A DNA stretch of 64,000 bases from Pseudomonas baltica (GTDB lineage Bacteria; Pseudomonadota; Gammaproteobacteria; Pseudomonadales; Pseudomonadaceae). The stretch's first letter is position 1. Every line of letters starts with the position of its first letter. The position numbers and the translations under genes were made by a program. Below are positions 16,622-25,066 of this stretch, piece after piece. The notes under the pieces were generated by a model. That model did not search any database. It saw only the letters and a list, made by a program, of their open reading frames with translations, and was not told the origin of the DNA. Location: contig NZ_CP134771.1 of the NCBI RefSeq assembly GCF_031880315.1, positions 930,001 to 994,000 of the forward strand, in the 5' to 3' direction.

Positions 16622-17195
16622 TCCAGCTGCCATCCTTTTGGGCATCCGTCTCGACATTGAATGTCAGAAGATAATTGGACACCATTCGGTAGTAACCGAT
16701 CACGATGGTTGCATCACTCAATTCTTCAACCGAAAAGTGCTGCAAGGCGTGGTTGAACACCACGCCAGGCGCTTTGCCGTTGGTGAGAATGGCCTTGCCG
16801 AACCGCAGCAGAACCTGCTCGTCCTCCTTGAAGGCCTTGTCGTCATTGATCCGCTCCTCAGCAATGGCGATGAACTGATCCGGGCGAACCCCTGCGACTT
16901 GAGCGATGGAAATATGCTGCTCCCATTCGTAGCTCACATCTTCATGAGCGGCCACCAGCAGAACCAGCAGCTCCTTGTGATAATCGGAGATCGTCAGGTC
17001 GCGGAATACCGCATTGGTCAGGTCAATCATCGGCACGAATGCGCCGGCGCTGTGGCCTATCATTCGAAAGAAATTGACCTTGGTGGGCAGGCTCTCGAAT
17101 TTCGTGCGAACGGCTTCAGGCAGTTTGGCGAAGTCTGGATAGTCTACTTCTACAACGGAACTGATGGTGTCATTGGAACGAGTTGAATTGGCCAT
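16611..17195 (-). CDS. AhpD-like / carboxymuconolactone decarboxylase family protein
   Basis: A 194-residue helical protein of the CMD/AhpD fold. The core 'MIGHSAGAFVPMIDLTNAVF', 'KELLVLLVAAHEDVSYEWEQHISIA' shows the family layout, but the usual redox CxxC of AhpD is replaced by 'HEDVSYEWEQH', so a thiol peroxidase activity is unlikely. Start chosen at 17195 because AGGAGG sits five bases upstream; the open frame beyond is not coding. It follows the DHA2 exporter gene by 29 bases and is probably in one operon with it. Confidence 0.8.
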   Translation of the reverse strand: MANSTRSNDTISSVVEVDYPDFAKLPEAVRTKFESLPTKVNFFRMIGHSAGAFVPMIDLTNAVFRDLTISDYHKELLVLLVAAHEDVSYEWEQHISIAQVAGVRPDQFIAIAEERINDDKAFKEDEQVLLRFGKAILTNGKAPGVVFNHALQHFSVEELSDATIVIGYYRMVSNYLLTFNVETDAQKDGSWIKG

Positions 17196-17224
17196 GCGGC
17201 CCTCCTGGTTAGCGGGATAAATAT

Positions 17225-18595
17225 CTACTGGGCCTGGGCGGATATGGGATGAGCGCGAACCAGCTTCTGGTTGAGCAGAATGCACATTACCAGCGCCGCC
17301 ACGCAGACCCACATCGACCAGGACATGCCGTGAGCGAATGCGTCTGGATCATCGTTCGATATCAAGATTCCAAAGACCGCCACTCCAACCACACCCCCCA
17401 GTTGCCGCGCCGACGACATCAGGCCCGAGGCCATGCCGGCATCCTCAGGGCTGACCGCTGCGAGCATGGAGTTGTTCATTGAAGGCACGGTAGAGGCGCT
17501 GCCAATACCGACGATTATCAAGGCGCCATTGAGCAGCCAGAATGAGCTCTCAGGCCCAACCTGGGAAAGCAGTGCAAATCCCACAATCTGGAGCGCCAGG
17601 CCCGTGGTCATGATGCTTAGCGCACTAATGCGTTTGCCGACACGCGCGGACGTCAGTGACGAGATCGTCATGACGGCGGTCAGGGGAATAAACGCCAGCC
17701 CGGTGTGGAGGGCATCGTAGTGCAGGATCGTCTGGAAATAGATGCTCAGCACAAAGACAACGCCGAAGAACGTCAGATTGATAATTGCCCCGGTGAACAT
17801 TGTCGCGAGCAATACGTTATTGCGGGCCAGGCGGGCAGGCAACATCGGCGCCTGCGCCTTCGTTTCCACGAGTATGAACACCGCCAGAGCCAGCGCGGCA
17901 AGGCCCATGCTCGAGACGGGGATTGCACTCCACCCCAGGCTGCTCGCCTCGGTCAGCGCGTATGTCAGCAGCGCCAGGCAGATCGCAATACTGATCTGCC
18001 CGGCGACGTCGATTTTTTTGTCTATGCGTGACGATGCTGGCGTGAACCGCAAGGTCAGCATGATCGCCAGTGCCCCCAGCGGAATGTTGATAAGAAACAC
18101 GCTGCGCCAGCCCAGGTGCTCGATCATCATCCCGCCCAATACTGGGCCGGCCGCCAGCGCGATACCGCCGCAGGCGCCCCATAGCGCAACAGCGGAACGC
18201 CGCTGGTTCAGATCGTCGAAGTTCTGGCGGATCAGCATCAATGAGGTGGGGATGAGAAACGCAGCGCCAATGCCCTGAACGCAGCGCATTGCAATCAGTA
18301 TCGGCATGCTTGTCGCCATGCCACACCCGGTCGAAGCCAATGTGAACACGGCAAAGCCAAAGATGAACACCCGTTTGGCGCCAAATTTGTCGCCAAGGCC
18401 GCCACCGAGGATGAGCAGTGCAGAGAACACCAGCGCATAGCTGTTGATCACCCACTGCAGCCCGGTCAGATTGGTATTGAAGGCTGATTTCAAAGCGCCC
18501 AGACCTACGTTCACCACGCTGACATCCAGTTGAACAACCAGGTAGCCCAGGCAGGTGGCGAGCTTGATTGCTGTCAAATTCGATGTTTTGTACAT
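17225..18595 (-). CDS. DHA2-family (EmrB/QacA-type) MFS drug exporter
   Basis: A 456-residue inner-membrane protein with about 14 hydrophobic helices. Motif A 'GGGLGDKFGAKRVFIFG' follows helix 2, and the motif-C stretch 'GGIALAAGPVLGGMM' is in helix 5, both typical of proton-driven DHA2 drug antiporters. The N-terminal 'VVQLDVSVVNVGL' has the family's acidic helix-1 residue. Expected to export hydrophobic or aromatic compounds. Divergent from the LysR gene at 18695 and co-oriented with the AhpD-like gene. Confidence 0.88.
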   Translation of the reverse strand: MYKTSNLTAIKLATCLGYLVVQLDVSVVNVGLGALKSAFNTNLTGLQWVINSYALVFSALLILGGGLGDKFGAKRVFIFGFAVFTLASTGCGMATSMPILIAMRCVQGIGAAFLIPTSLMLIRQNFDDLNQRRSAVALWGACGGIALAAGPVLGGMMIEHLGWRSVFLINIPLGALAIMLTLRFTPASSRIDKKIDVAGQISIAICLALLTYALTEASSLGWSAIPVSSMGLAALALAVFILVETKAQAPMLPARLARNNVLLATMFTGAIINLTFFGVVFVLSIYFQTILHYDALHTGLAFIPLTAVMTISSLTSARVGKRISALSIMTTGLALQIVGFALLSQVGPESSFWLLNGALIIVGIGSASTVPSMNNSMLAAVSPEDAGMASGLMSSARQLGGVVGVAVFGILISNDDPDAFAHGMSWSMWVCVAALVMCILLNQKLVRAHPISAQAQ

Positions 18596-18642
18596 GTCCC
18601 AGCCGTCGTTTCAGATGTCGTGAAAGCCTATGCCTTGACCTG

Positions 18643-18689
18643 CCATGCGTAAATACTAAAATAAGCGGCCATACCATGCATAAGTGCAT
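18643..18689. promoter_or_regulatory. Candidate LysR operator between exporter and regulator
   Basis: Two direct copies of CCATGC(G/A)TAA start at 18643 and 18674, 31 bases (three helical turns) apart, and the second contains the inverted repeat ATGCA-TAAG-TGCAT (18676-18689) ending just before the LysR ATG at 18695. This is the layout expected of an autoregulated LysR target. Confidence 0.5.
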
Positions 18690-18694
18690 AGATT

Positions 18695-19552
18695 ATGAAT
18701 TGGGAAGATGTCCGCTATTTTCTGGCTATCGCCAACGCTGGAACGCTTTCAGGGGCGGCCAGGCAGCTCGATGTCGATCAAGCGACCATCAGCCGCCGCT
18801 TGGCCACGCTTGAAGCAGAGCTAGGGACACGCCTGGTTAATCGGCTTCCCAGGCGGGCCGAATTGACGAGCCTGGGCCAGGAGGTGTTGGAGCAAGCGCT
18901 GGCGATCGAGGACAGAATGTTTTCGATCAAACGCTTGGCCATGACGGCGCATAGTGAACTGCGCGCCAAGATCACCATTTCCGCGCCGCCAATCCTTGCA
19001 CGGCATTTTCTGGCACCTCATCTGTTGACCCTCTCCCAAGGGCTGCCGCAGGTGCAGATTTCGGTGTTAAGCGAACCTCATTTTGCGTCCTTGTCCAGAC
19101 TCGAGGCGGACCTGGCCATGCGCCTCGCACCAGGCGTTGCGGATTGCGACATCGTCAAAAAAATCGGCCAAATGGAATTTGCCCTGTACGCGACAATGGC
19201 CTATCCCAACATCGTTACGCCTGAGCAGTGGGAGTTCATCGGCTATACCGCGAATGAGCTGTCTTTCGATCACAAGACCTGGCTATACCAAATCATCGGA
19301 GATCGCCGGGTGATCTGCGAGGTGGCCGACCTCAGCAATCAATATGAGGCGGCCTGTAGCGGAATCGGGGTCGCCGGGCTGCCGTGTTTCCTCGCCGACA
19401 GCGACCCCCGGCTGGTGAAGTTGCAGACAACCGAGCCGATGTTGAATCTCGGTATCTGGTTGGCTTTGCACCCTGACCGCCGCAATGATCGACGGGTCCG
19501 TGAGACGACTGCGGCAATCATCGGCCTGGTGGAGGCGTTGGGGCTCGGATAG
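18695..19552 (+). CDS. LysR-family transcriptional regulator
   Basis: A 285-residue LysR protein: HTH '[20 protein letters not shown]' with '[24 protein letters not shown]', then an effector domain. The start at 18695 begins at the canonical '[12 protein letters not shown]'. The 'W(D/E)D.RyFLav...gtlsgAAr.L.vdqaTvsRRi..LE' signature belongs to the subgroup that controls exporters and oxidoreductases. It is divergent from the DHA2 exporter and likely regulates it. Confidence 0.87.
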   Translation: MNWEDVRYFLAIANAGTLSGAARQLDVDQATISRRLATLEAELGTRLVNRLPRRAELTSLGQEVLEQALAIEDRMFSIKRLAMTAHSELRAKITISAPPILARHFLAPHLLTLSQGLPQVQISVLSEPHFASLSRLEADLAMRLAPGVADCDIVKKIGQMEFALYATMAYPNIVTPEQWEFIGYTANELSFDHKTWLYQIIGDRRVICEVADLSNQYEAACSGIGVAGLPCFLADSDPRLVKLQTTEPMLNLGIWLALHPDRRNDRRVRETTAAIIGLVEALGLG

Positions 19553-19559
19553 GCCAGCG

Positions 19560-19760
19560 TGACTGTGCTTGCGCCAAGGTTCGACGCTGCGTTTTCCGTG
19601 CTTCCTGGAGGTGCTGCGCCGGGCTGCAACCTGCCAGATGACTTGGCGTTCAGGATGCTCTTTGCGCTTCTCGACACCAATGTGCGCTTTGGCGCCGAAG
19701 TAATACTGGTTGCCTTTCTTCGTTTGGTGCATCTGCGGGTCGCGTTTACTGTCCTTGTCC
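19560..19760 (-). pseudogene. IS5-family transposase fragment
   Basis: On the minus strand the peptides '[21 protein letters not shown]' region, '[20 protein letters not shown]' region and '[13 protein letters not shown]' match the middle of IS5-group DDE transposases (the catalytic-core segment around D-P-E-M-H-Q). The rest of the element, terminal repeats and start are not found. It is a decayed insertion relic behind the LysR gene, upstream of the riboswitch. Confidence 0.7.
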
Positions 19761-19839
19761 TGCAATAGGGGCAAATGCCAAAAAAGCACGGTATGTTTCA
19801 CACAATCAACATCGACGCAGTCCTCGGGCCCTGTAAACT

Positions 19840-19975
19840 CTAGCTGTTTCAAAACATTGCAAAGTCGGAAGCCGGTTAAACGCCGCACGGTCGCGCCACT
19901 GTAGCCAGTTCGCTGGGAGTCAGACCCGCCTTTGCCCCCTCTTCCTTATCCACTGGGACGCGTTATCCCGAGGTA
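19840..19975 (+). promoter_or_regulatory. Cobalamin (B12) riboswitch
   Basis: The leader of the nickel/cobalt permease carries the cobalamin-riboswitch core: 'GGAAGCCGGTTAAACGCCG' (19868-19885), the very conserved 'GGTCGCGCCACTGT' (19889-19902) and the 3' 'GGGAGTCAGACC' (19915-19926). A C-rich stretch CCCCCT (19935-19940) lies before the ribosome site GAGG (about 19969-19972) and could pair with it when ligand is bound. High cobalamin is expected to reduce expression, fitting a cobalt-uptake gene. Confidence 0.8.
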
Positions 19976-19981
19976 AGCCCC

Positions 19982-21034
19982 ATGTTCGCAAAATGGCGAA
20001 AAGTCATTCGTAATGCCGACCCTGCCACCCGTAAAAAACTCGCTAGCACCTACGCGCTGCTCATCGCTATCAACCTGTCAGCCTGGAGCTGGGCACTGAT
20101 CGCGTTCCATGATCACCCCGTATTGTTGGGTACCTCCCTGCTCGCCTACGGCTTCGGCCTGCGCCACGCGGTGGACGCCGACCATATCGCCGCCATCGAC
20201 AACGTCACCCGCAAGCTGATGCAGGATGGCCAGCGCCCGGCCATGGTCGGTTTCTTCTTCTCCATGGGCCACTCCACGGTCGTAGTGGTTGCATCGCTGC
20301 TGGTGGCCTTTACTACCTCGGCTCTCAGCGACCGCTTCGAAGGCTTCAAGAACATCGGCGGGGTGATCGGCACGTCAGTGTCGGCGACCTTCCTGCTGCT
20401 GATCGCGCTGATGAACCTGATCATCCTGCGCTCCATCTATCGCGCCTGGAAAAATGTACGCGCAGGTGGCGAGTACAACGATGACGATTTCGACCTGCTG
20501 CTGGCCAACCGCGGTTTCCTGGCCCGCCTGTTCGGCCCGCTGTTCCGGGTGATCACCCGTAGCTGGCACATGTTCCCGCTGGGCTTTCTGTTCGGCCTGG
20601 GCTTCGACACCGCGTCTGAAATCGCCCTGATGGGCATTTCCGCCTCCCAAGCCGCCCAAGGAATGTCGCCGTGGGCGATCATGGTGTTCCCGATTCTGTT
20701 CAGCGCCGGCATGTCGCTGGTCGATACCCTCGACGGCCACCTGATGCTGGGCGCCTACGGTTGGGCGTACCTGAAGCCGATGCGCAAGATCTACTACAAC
20801 ATGACCATCACCTTGGTCTCGGTAGTGGTCGCGGTGCTGATCAGCAGCGTCGAGGGCCTCGGCCTGCTGGCCAACAAACTGTCGTTGGAAGGACCGTTCT
20901 GGGACCTGGTGGGCATCATGAACAGCCACTTCGGCATGCTCGGCTATCTGATCATCGGTATCTTCGTGTTCAGCTGGCTGGTCTCGGTGGCGCTGTACCG
21001 GATCAAGGGCTTTGACCGGATGGAGTTTGGCTGA
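19982..21034 (+). CDS. NiCoT-family nickel/cobalt permease (HoxN/NixA type)
   Basis: A 350-residue inner-membrane protein with about eight helices. The NiCoT signature 'GLRHAVDADHIAAIDNVTRK' in helix 2 supplies the His/Asp metal ligands; 'FFFSMGHSTVV' and 'GLGFDTASEIALM' are the second and third family motifs. It imports Ni2+ or Co2+ with high affinity and low capacity. The cobalamin riboswitch in its leader points to cobalt for B12 synthesis. It appears to be a single-gene transcript. Confidence 0.9.
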   Translation: MFAKWRKVIRNADPATRKKLASTYALLIAINLSAWSWALIAFHDHPVLLGTSLLAYGFGLRHAVDADHIAAIDNVTRKLMQDGQRPAMVGFFFSMGHSTVVVVASLLVAFTTSALSDRFEGFKNIGGVIGTSVSATFLLLIALMNLIILRSIYRAWKNVRAGGEYNDDDFDLLLANRGFLARLFGPLFRVITRSWHMFPLGFLFGLGFDTASEIALMGISASQAAQGMSPWAIMVFPILFSAGMSLVDTLDGHLMLGAYGWAYLKPMRKIYYNMTITLVSVVVAVLISSVEGLGLLANKLSLEGPFWDLVGIMNSHFGMLGYLIIGIFVFSWLVSVALYRIKGFDRMEFG

Positions 21035-21276
21035 GCCGTTGCGCTGCCTCAAGCGCCCCGCCGAAAGCGGCAGTGGCTTGTAGGCAACCAGCCCAATCTG
21101 AATCCGCGCGCCCCCTGAATACCCTCTCTACACCCTTCGTTGACCCCACCGCTTACCTCGCGCGCCCTCACGTGCACGTCGGGTTCCGCGGTGGTCGGTC
21201 GACCTTGAATTCTATGATCCGCGCCTCGAGACTCCAATGCCTGCAACAAAGCATTTTCACTGGCCAGCTGTTACGA

Positions 21277-22017
21277 ATGACTGATCGTTGGCTTGAAGTC
21301 GAAGTCTTTACCCGTGTAGCTGAATCGGGAAGTTTTTCTCGTGCTGCTCAGGAGCTTGGCCTTTCACAGCCATCGACTTCTCGTATCGTCACTGGATTGG
21401 AAACCCGACTGGGCGTAAAGCTGTTATTGCGCACGACTCGGAACGTGGCGCTCACCGATGCAGGCGCAGCTTTTCTTGAGAGTGCTCGCCAAGCGACTGC
21501 CGATTTGGAAGACGCTGAAGATGCGGCCCGTGGAGTAGATTCCCTCCGTGGCACCATTCGTCTTGCGGTACCAATTGTGTATGGCTCCCAGGCGGACATT
21601 CCTGCCTTGGCTGGTTTTCTACAGCGTTACCCTGATCTGCGGGTTGAAATCACCAGGCGAGATGAACGGCAGAATCTGGTGGAGGCCGGGGTCGATATGG
21701 CAATACGAATGGGCGCTCTCGAGGATTCCACCTTTGGAGCTCGGCAAATTGCTTCGGTTTTCGAGTACTCGTGGCCTCGCCGGCATACCTCGCAGAGAGA
21801 GGGCTGCCCCGAAGACCTGACGTCTCACGAGGCGCTCTTGCATGAACTGAGCTTCCCAGACAAAAGCACGTGGAAACTGATCAAGGCAGGGAGGGAATGG
21901 GCTGTCACGTTGCGCGGGAGAATCAAGATTGATGCCGCGCCCGGAATCCTCGCTACCGCAGCCAATGTGACCACCCTCATGTCAGCCCCAGAGCGAATTG
22001 TGCGATCAACGGTCTGA
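21277..22017 (+). pseudogene. Degraded LysR-family regulator
   Basis: From ATG 21277 a LysR HTH is intact ('WLEVEVFTRVAESGSFSRAA', 'LSQPSTSRIVTGLETRLGVK'). Between about 21764 and 21810 the family sequence is in another frame ('LVASPAYLAERGLPRRPD'), and returns to the first frame at 'EDLTSHEALLHE', so two compensating indels changed about 15 residues. The protein then ends at 246 residues after 'AAPGILATAA', some 50 short of normal, losing the end of the effector domain. Probably non-functional; a DNA-binding-only form cannot be excluded. Confidence 0.65.
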
Positions 22018-22121
22018 TCCGTAGATGTTAGAATCATTGGCGAGCCTGACCTGACGCGGGTGCGCATTGGGCGTTTTGGGACGTCAACCTTGAATAGCCA
22101 GACGGGCCGGAAGGTGCAGTA

Positions 22122-22850
22122 ATGTTTCTAAGTCTTGAAGTTCGCCGCTATGAGAGGGAAACCCCTCACCACCACCACGATCATGCTCAACTGGTACTGC
22201 CGATTCGTGGCGAAATGGAAATTGACGTAAACGGTTGCGGCGGCTGCATTGATCAATCATTGGCAGCGCTTGTGACACCTGGCTCGATCCATTCGCAGCA
22301 GACTAACCTCGATAGCCGTTTTTTAGTTTTGGACTGTGCGCCGGCGACTCTGGAAACGATCCAGATCGAGCGTCTTGCTCAGAAAATATATGTGCCCATT
22401 TCCCCCGCAACTCGTCGGCTTATAGAGTTCGCCGAGCTAATCGGCAACGCACAATTGTCCATCGCGGCCTCCCAATTGGGGCCTTTGCTTTTGTCGTCCC
22501 TAAATCCGGAAATCTCCTGTTTTCCAGACCCCATGGAGCAGTTGATCACTCGTCTTCGGGCGGATCCTGGAGCGAATTGGAGCAATGAGGCCATGGCTCA
22601 AGTAGCAAAAATGAGCATGAGTCAGCTGCACCAACGTTTCCGGCTACTGTTCGATATGAGTCCGCAAGCTTGGTTGACTGATTTACGCCTGCAAGAAGCT
22701 CAACGATGGTTGCGTGGAACCTCATTGACCATATCCGAGATTGCCTTGCGTGCCGGCTTTTGCGACCAGGCATCGCTGACCCGTGCCATGCAGCGCGTGC
22801 GGGGCACGACCCCGGCGGTTTATCGTAAAACGCAAAAACAGTCTGGGTAA
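22122..22850 (+). CDS. AraC-family regulator with cupin domain
   Basis: A 242-residue regulator. N-terminal cupin-like sensor with a His-rich start ('TPHHHHDHAQLVLPIRGEM'), then two AraC helix-turn-helix motifs ('AMAQVAKMSMSQLHQRFRLL' and 'ISEIALRAGFCDQASLTRAM'). The ATG at 22122 has GGAAGG nine bases upstream. It is followed by a DMT exporter in the same direction, its likely target. Short AraC/cupin regulators of this type often control efflux genes. Confidence 0.85.
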   Translation: MFLSLEVRRYERETPHHHHDHAQLVLPIRGEMEIDVNGCGGCIDQSLAALVTPGSIHSQQTNLDSRFLVLDCAPATLETIQIERLAQKIYVPISPATRRLIEFAELIGNAQLSIAASQLGPLLLSSLNPEISCFPDPMEQLITRLRADPGANWSNEAMAQVAKMSMSQLHQRFRLLFDMSPQAWLTDLRLQEAQRWLRGTSLTISEIALRAGFCDQASLTRAMQRVRGTTPAVYRKTQKQSG

Positions 22851-22929
22851 AAAATCCCGCAGTTACCGACAATACTCCCCGAATCAGTTGCTCCAGACTT
22901 CATCCATAACGCTTTGGAGCGCGGATGAA

Positions 22930-23874
22930 ATGTTTGCTGATCGATTACTGCTAAAGGGCATTGTCTACGGAGTTTGCGCGGGGCTGTGTTGGGGGGTGAT
23001 CTTCCTCGGCCCCCAGCTCACCCCGGGGCTGAGCGGCCTGCAATTCGCCGTTCTGAGATTTCTCTGCTACGGCGCGATTTCGGTGGCCTTGCTTATGCCC
23101 CGCTGGAGGCGCGTTTGCGCCAATCTCACCATGGCAGACTGGAAGTCACTCTTCTGGCTGAGCCTGATTGGGAACCTCATTTACTACACGCTGGTGGGCA
23201 CCGGTGTGCAGTTGGTTGGCATTGCCACAACGTCCCTGATCGTCGGACTCATTCCGGTGTTCGTCACGCTGGCAGGCCGTCATGACGTCAACGCCGTTTC
23301 TTTGCGCAAGCTCACTCCCTCGCTGTGCTGCGCTGTGGGCGGGGTCACACTTATCAGCTGGCACGCACTGATCAACGGCGACAGGCCCGATACACTGACA
23401 AACATCGCCGGAATTCTATGCGCGGCGGGCGCGTTAGTGACATGGAGTTGGTTCGCAGTGAGCAACGCTCGGCGGCTGGCTCAGGTAGCCAGCGTTTCCG
23501 CCCATGACTGGGCACTGCTGACAGGGGTCATGACTGGCGCTCAATCACTGCTTTTGGCGGTACCTGTCCTGGGTTGGCAGGTCGGAAGGCATGGCAATTG
23601 CGAATGGCTACATTTTGTCATGGTAGCCGGTGGCGTAGCGTTTTTATCTTCGGTTGTGGGTGGTGCGTGCTGGAATCAGGCGAGCCGACTTCTACCCCTT
23701 GCACTCAGCGGACAAGTGCTCGTGATCGAGACGTTAGCGGCGCTGGTTTTTGGATTTCTGTGGGAGCATCGGCTGCCCGACTCATATGAAATTGCGGCGA
23801 TTGCACTTCTGGTCACCGGTGTCGTGTGGTGTCTGAATTGTCATCGTACTCCCCGTCACTCTCCGGCTGTTTGA
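22930..23874 (+). CDS. DMT superfamily (EamA) transporter
   Basis: A 314-residue membrane protein with ten predicted helices in two EamA-like halves ('IVYGVCAGLCWGVIFLGPQL' opens the first; 'SGQVLVIETLAALVFGFLWE' is in the second). This family exports amino acids, purines or drugs. Start at 22930 avoids overlap with the AraC gene; the frame is open back to 22783. Upstream GGAG is 11 bases from the ATG. Probably regulated by the AraC gene just before it. Confidence 0.85.
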   Translation: MFADRLLLKGIVYGVCAGLCWGVIFLGPQLTPGLSGLQFAVLRFLCYGAISVALLMPRWRRVCANLTMADWKSLFWLSLIGNLIYYTLVGTGVQLVGIATTSLIVGLIPVFVTLAGRHDVNAVSLRKLTPSLCCAVGGVTLISWHALINGDRPDTLTNIAGILCAAGALVTWSWFAVSNARRLAQVASVSAHDWALLTGVMTGAQSLLLAVPVLGWQVGRHGNCEWLHFVMVAGGVAFLSSVVGGACWNQASRLLPLALSGQVLVIETLAALVFGFLWEHRLPDSYEIAAIALLVTGVVWCLNCHRTPRHSPAV

Positions 23875-24056
23875 CTCGTACAGACGCTACAGTGACAGGA
23901 ATACTGTGGCCGCTGATGTGGAATTGGCCCATCTGCTGAGGCTTCACTGACCCACGCTGTTGCTCACCACATCCACTCTGGCATTAGCTTTTGAATTATC
24001 TTGGGCGGTGTAAACTTGTGTCGGCAGATCGGTCAATCCTGCACCAGCAGCAACAC

Positions 24057-24968
24057 CTATCGCCTCATCAATTCCTTGAACGACGCCATGAGATAGTCCT
24101 TCACCTCAAAGAAATTTCCGCTGTGGGGCCGTCCTGGGTCCCAGACCAGCCCCACATCCATGGACGGTACCGCATCGATCAACTGCCGTCTGACGATCCG
24201 GTGCCCATCCAGCGACCACGGTCGGTAGACCAGATCGGACAGAATCGTCACGCCCTGCCCCGCCGCCACCAAACTGCGAACGGCCTCGATCGAGGAGCTG
24301 CGATAGCCCAGGTTCGGCTGCAGGCCGTAATGGTTCCAGTACTTTTCGACGGTGGAGACGTGTTCGTCCATGTCCAACAGGATGTAGCGCTGCTTGGCCA
24401 CCTGATCGAGGCTGACGCGATTAGCGTTCATCAAAGGATGCTCAGGATGACCCCACAGTTGGCGTGGCGAGCGAATCAAGGGTTCGCAGGACAATGATTT
24501 GTCGTCCGGGAAATTGGAGGCCAGCAACAGCGCCATTTCGAGCTTGCCAGTATTGATATCGTCTTCGATATCAGCACGTTTCAATTCGCTGAAGCTGGGT
24601 TCCAGATCGGGGAATTTCTTCTCCAGAGCCCTGATCAGGGGCGACAGCACATAGGCGGAAATGGTCTCGGTCACACCGATGTGCAGTGGGCCGCTGGCGC
24701 TCGATACTCTCAAGGCCACAGACTCCATCGCGTCATGCAATCCACTTTCTATCTGCTGCGCATGCCTTAGGAAGCGTGCACCGGCGTCGGTCAAACGTAC
24801 GCCGCCGGCATGGCGAGTGAACAAGGTCGCGCCCACGGTCGACTCAAGCCCCTTGAGCGAAGCCGTCATCGATGACTGCGTCACATGGCAACGCTGCGCC
24901 GCTTTGGAAATCTGGCCCGTGTCGGCAATGGCAACGAAGTGCTGGAGTTGCTTGAGGGTGGGGAGCAT
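24057..24968 (-). CDS. LysR-family regulator of the molybdoenzyme operon
   Basis: A 303-residue LysR regulator with HTH 'TLKQLQHFVAIADTGQISKA' and 'VTQSSMTASLKGLESTVGATL', and a complete effector domain. The N-terminal signature resembles the CbbR/OxyR-like group acting on aromatic or nitrogen catabolism. It is divergent from the molybdopterin oxidoreductase gene with only about 98 bases between them, which hold a 30-bp imperfect palindrome. Confidence 0.88.
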   Translation of the reverse strand: MLPTLKQLQHFVAIADTGQISKAAQRCHVTQSSMTASLKGLESTVGATLFTRHAGGVRLTDAGARFLRHAQQIESGLHDAMESVALRVSSASGPLHIGVTETISAYVLSPLIRALEKKFPDLEPSFSELKRADIEDDINTGKLEMALLLASNFPDDKSLSCEPLIRSPRQLWGHPEHPLMNANRVSLDQVAKQRYILLDMDEHVSTVEKYWNHYGLQPNLGYRSSSIEAVRSLVAAGQGVTILSDLVYRPWSLDGHRIVRRQLIDAVPSMDVGLVWDPGRPHSGNFFEVKDYLMASFKELMRR

Positions 24969-24978
24969 CGATTGCCTC

Positions 24979-25008
24979 GATAATGCAATACCAGTTTATT
25001 GAGTTATC
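24979..25008. promoter_or_regulatory. Palindromic operator between LysR and molybdoenzyme genes
   Basis: Two concentric inverted repeats share one centre (24993.5): GATAA (24979-24983)/TTATC (25004-25008) and CAATA (24986-24990)/TATTG (24997-25001). Eleven of 15 half-site bases match. It begins 11 bases upstream of the LysR ATG, so binding there could repress the regulator and control the operon. Confidence 0.6.
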
Positions 25009-25066
25009 AATGTGTCGGCGGCCAGTAATAACATTCAGCCATCAGGTTTGCCATGGGCGATGAGTG

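Noticed and set aside
23875..24056. Possible insertion-sequence end in the gap after the DMT exporter
   Set aside because: Some phrases recall IS ends, but no terminal repeats or transposase peptide could be identified.
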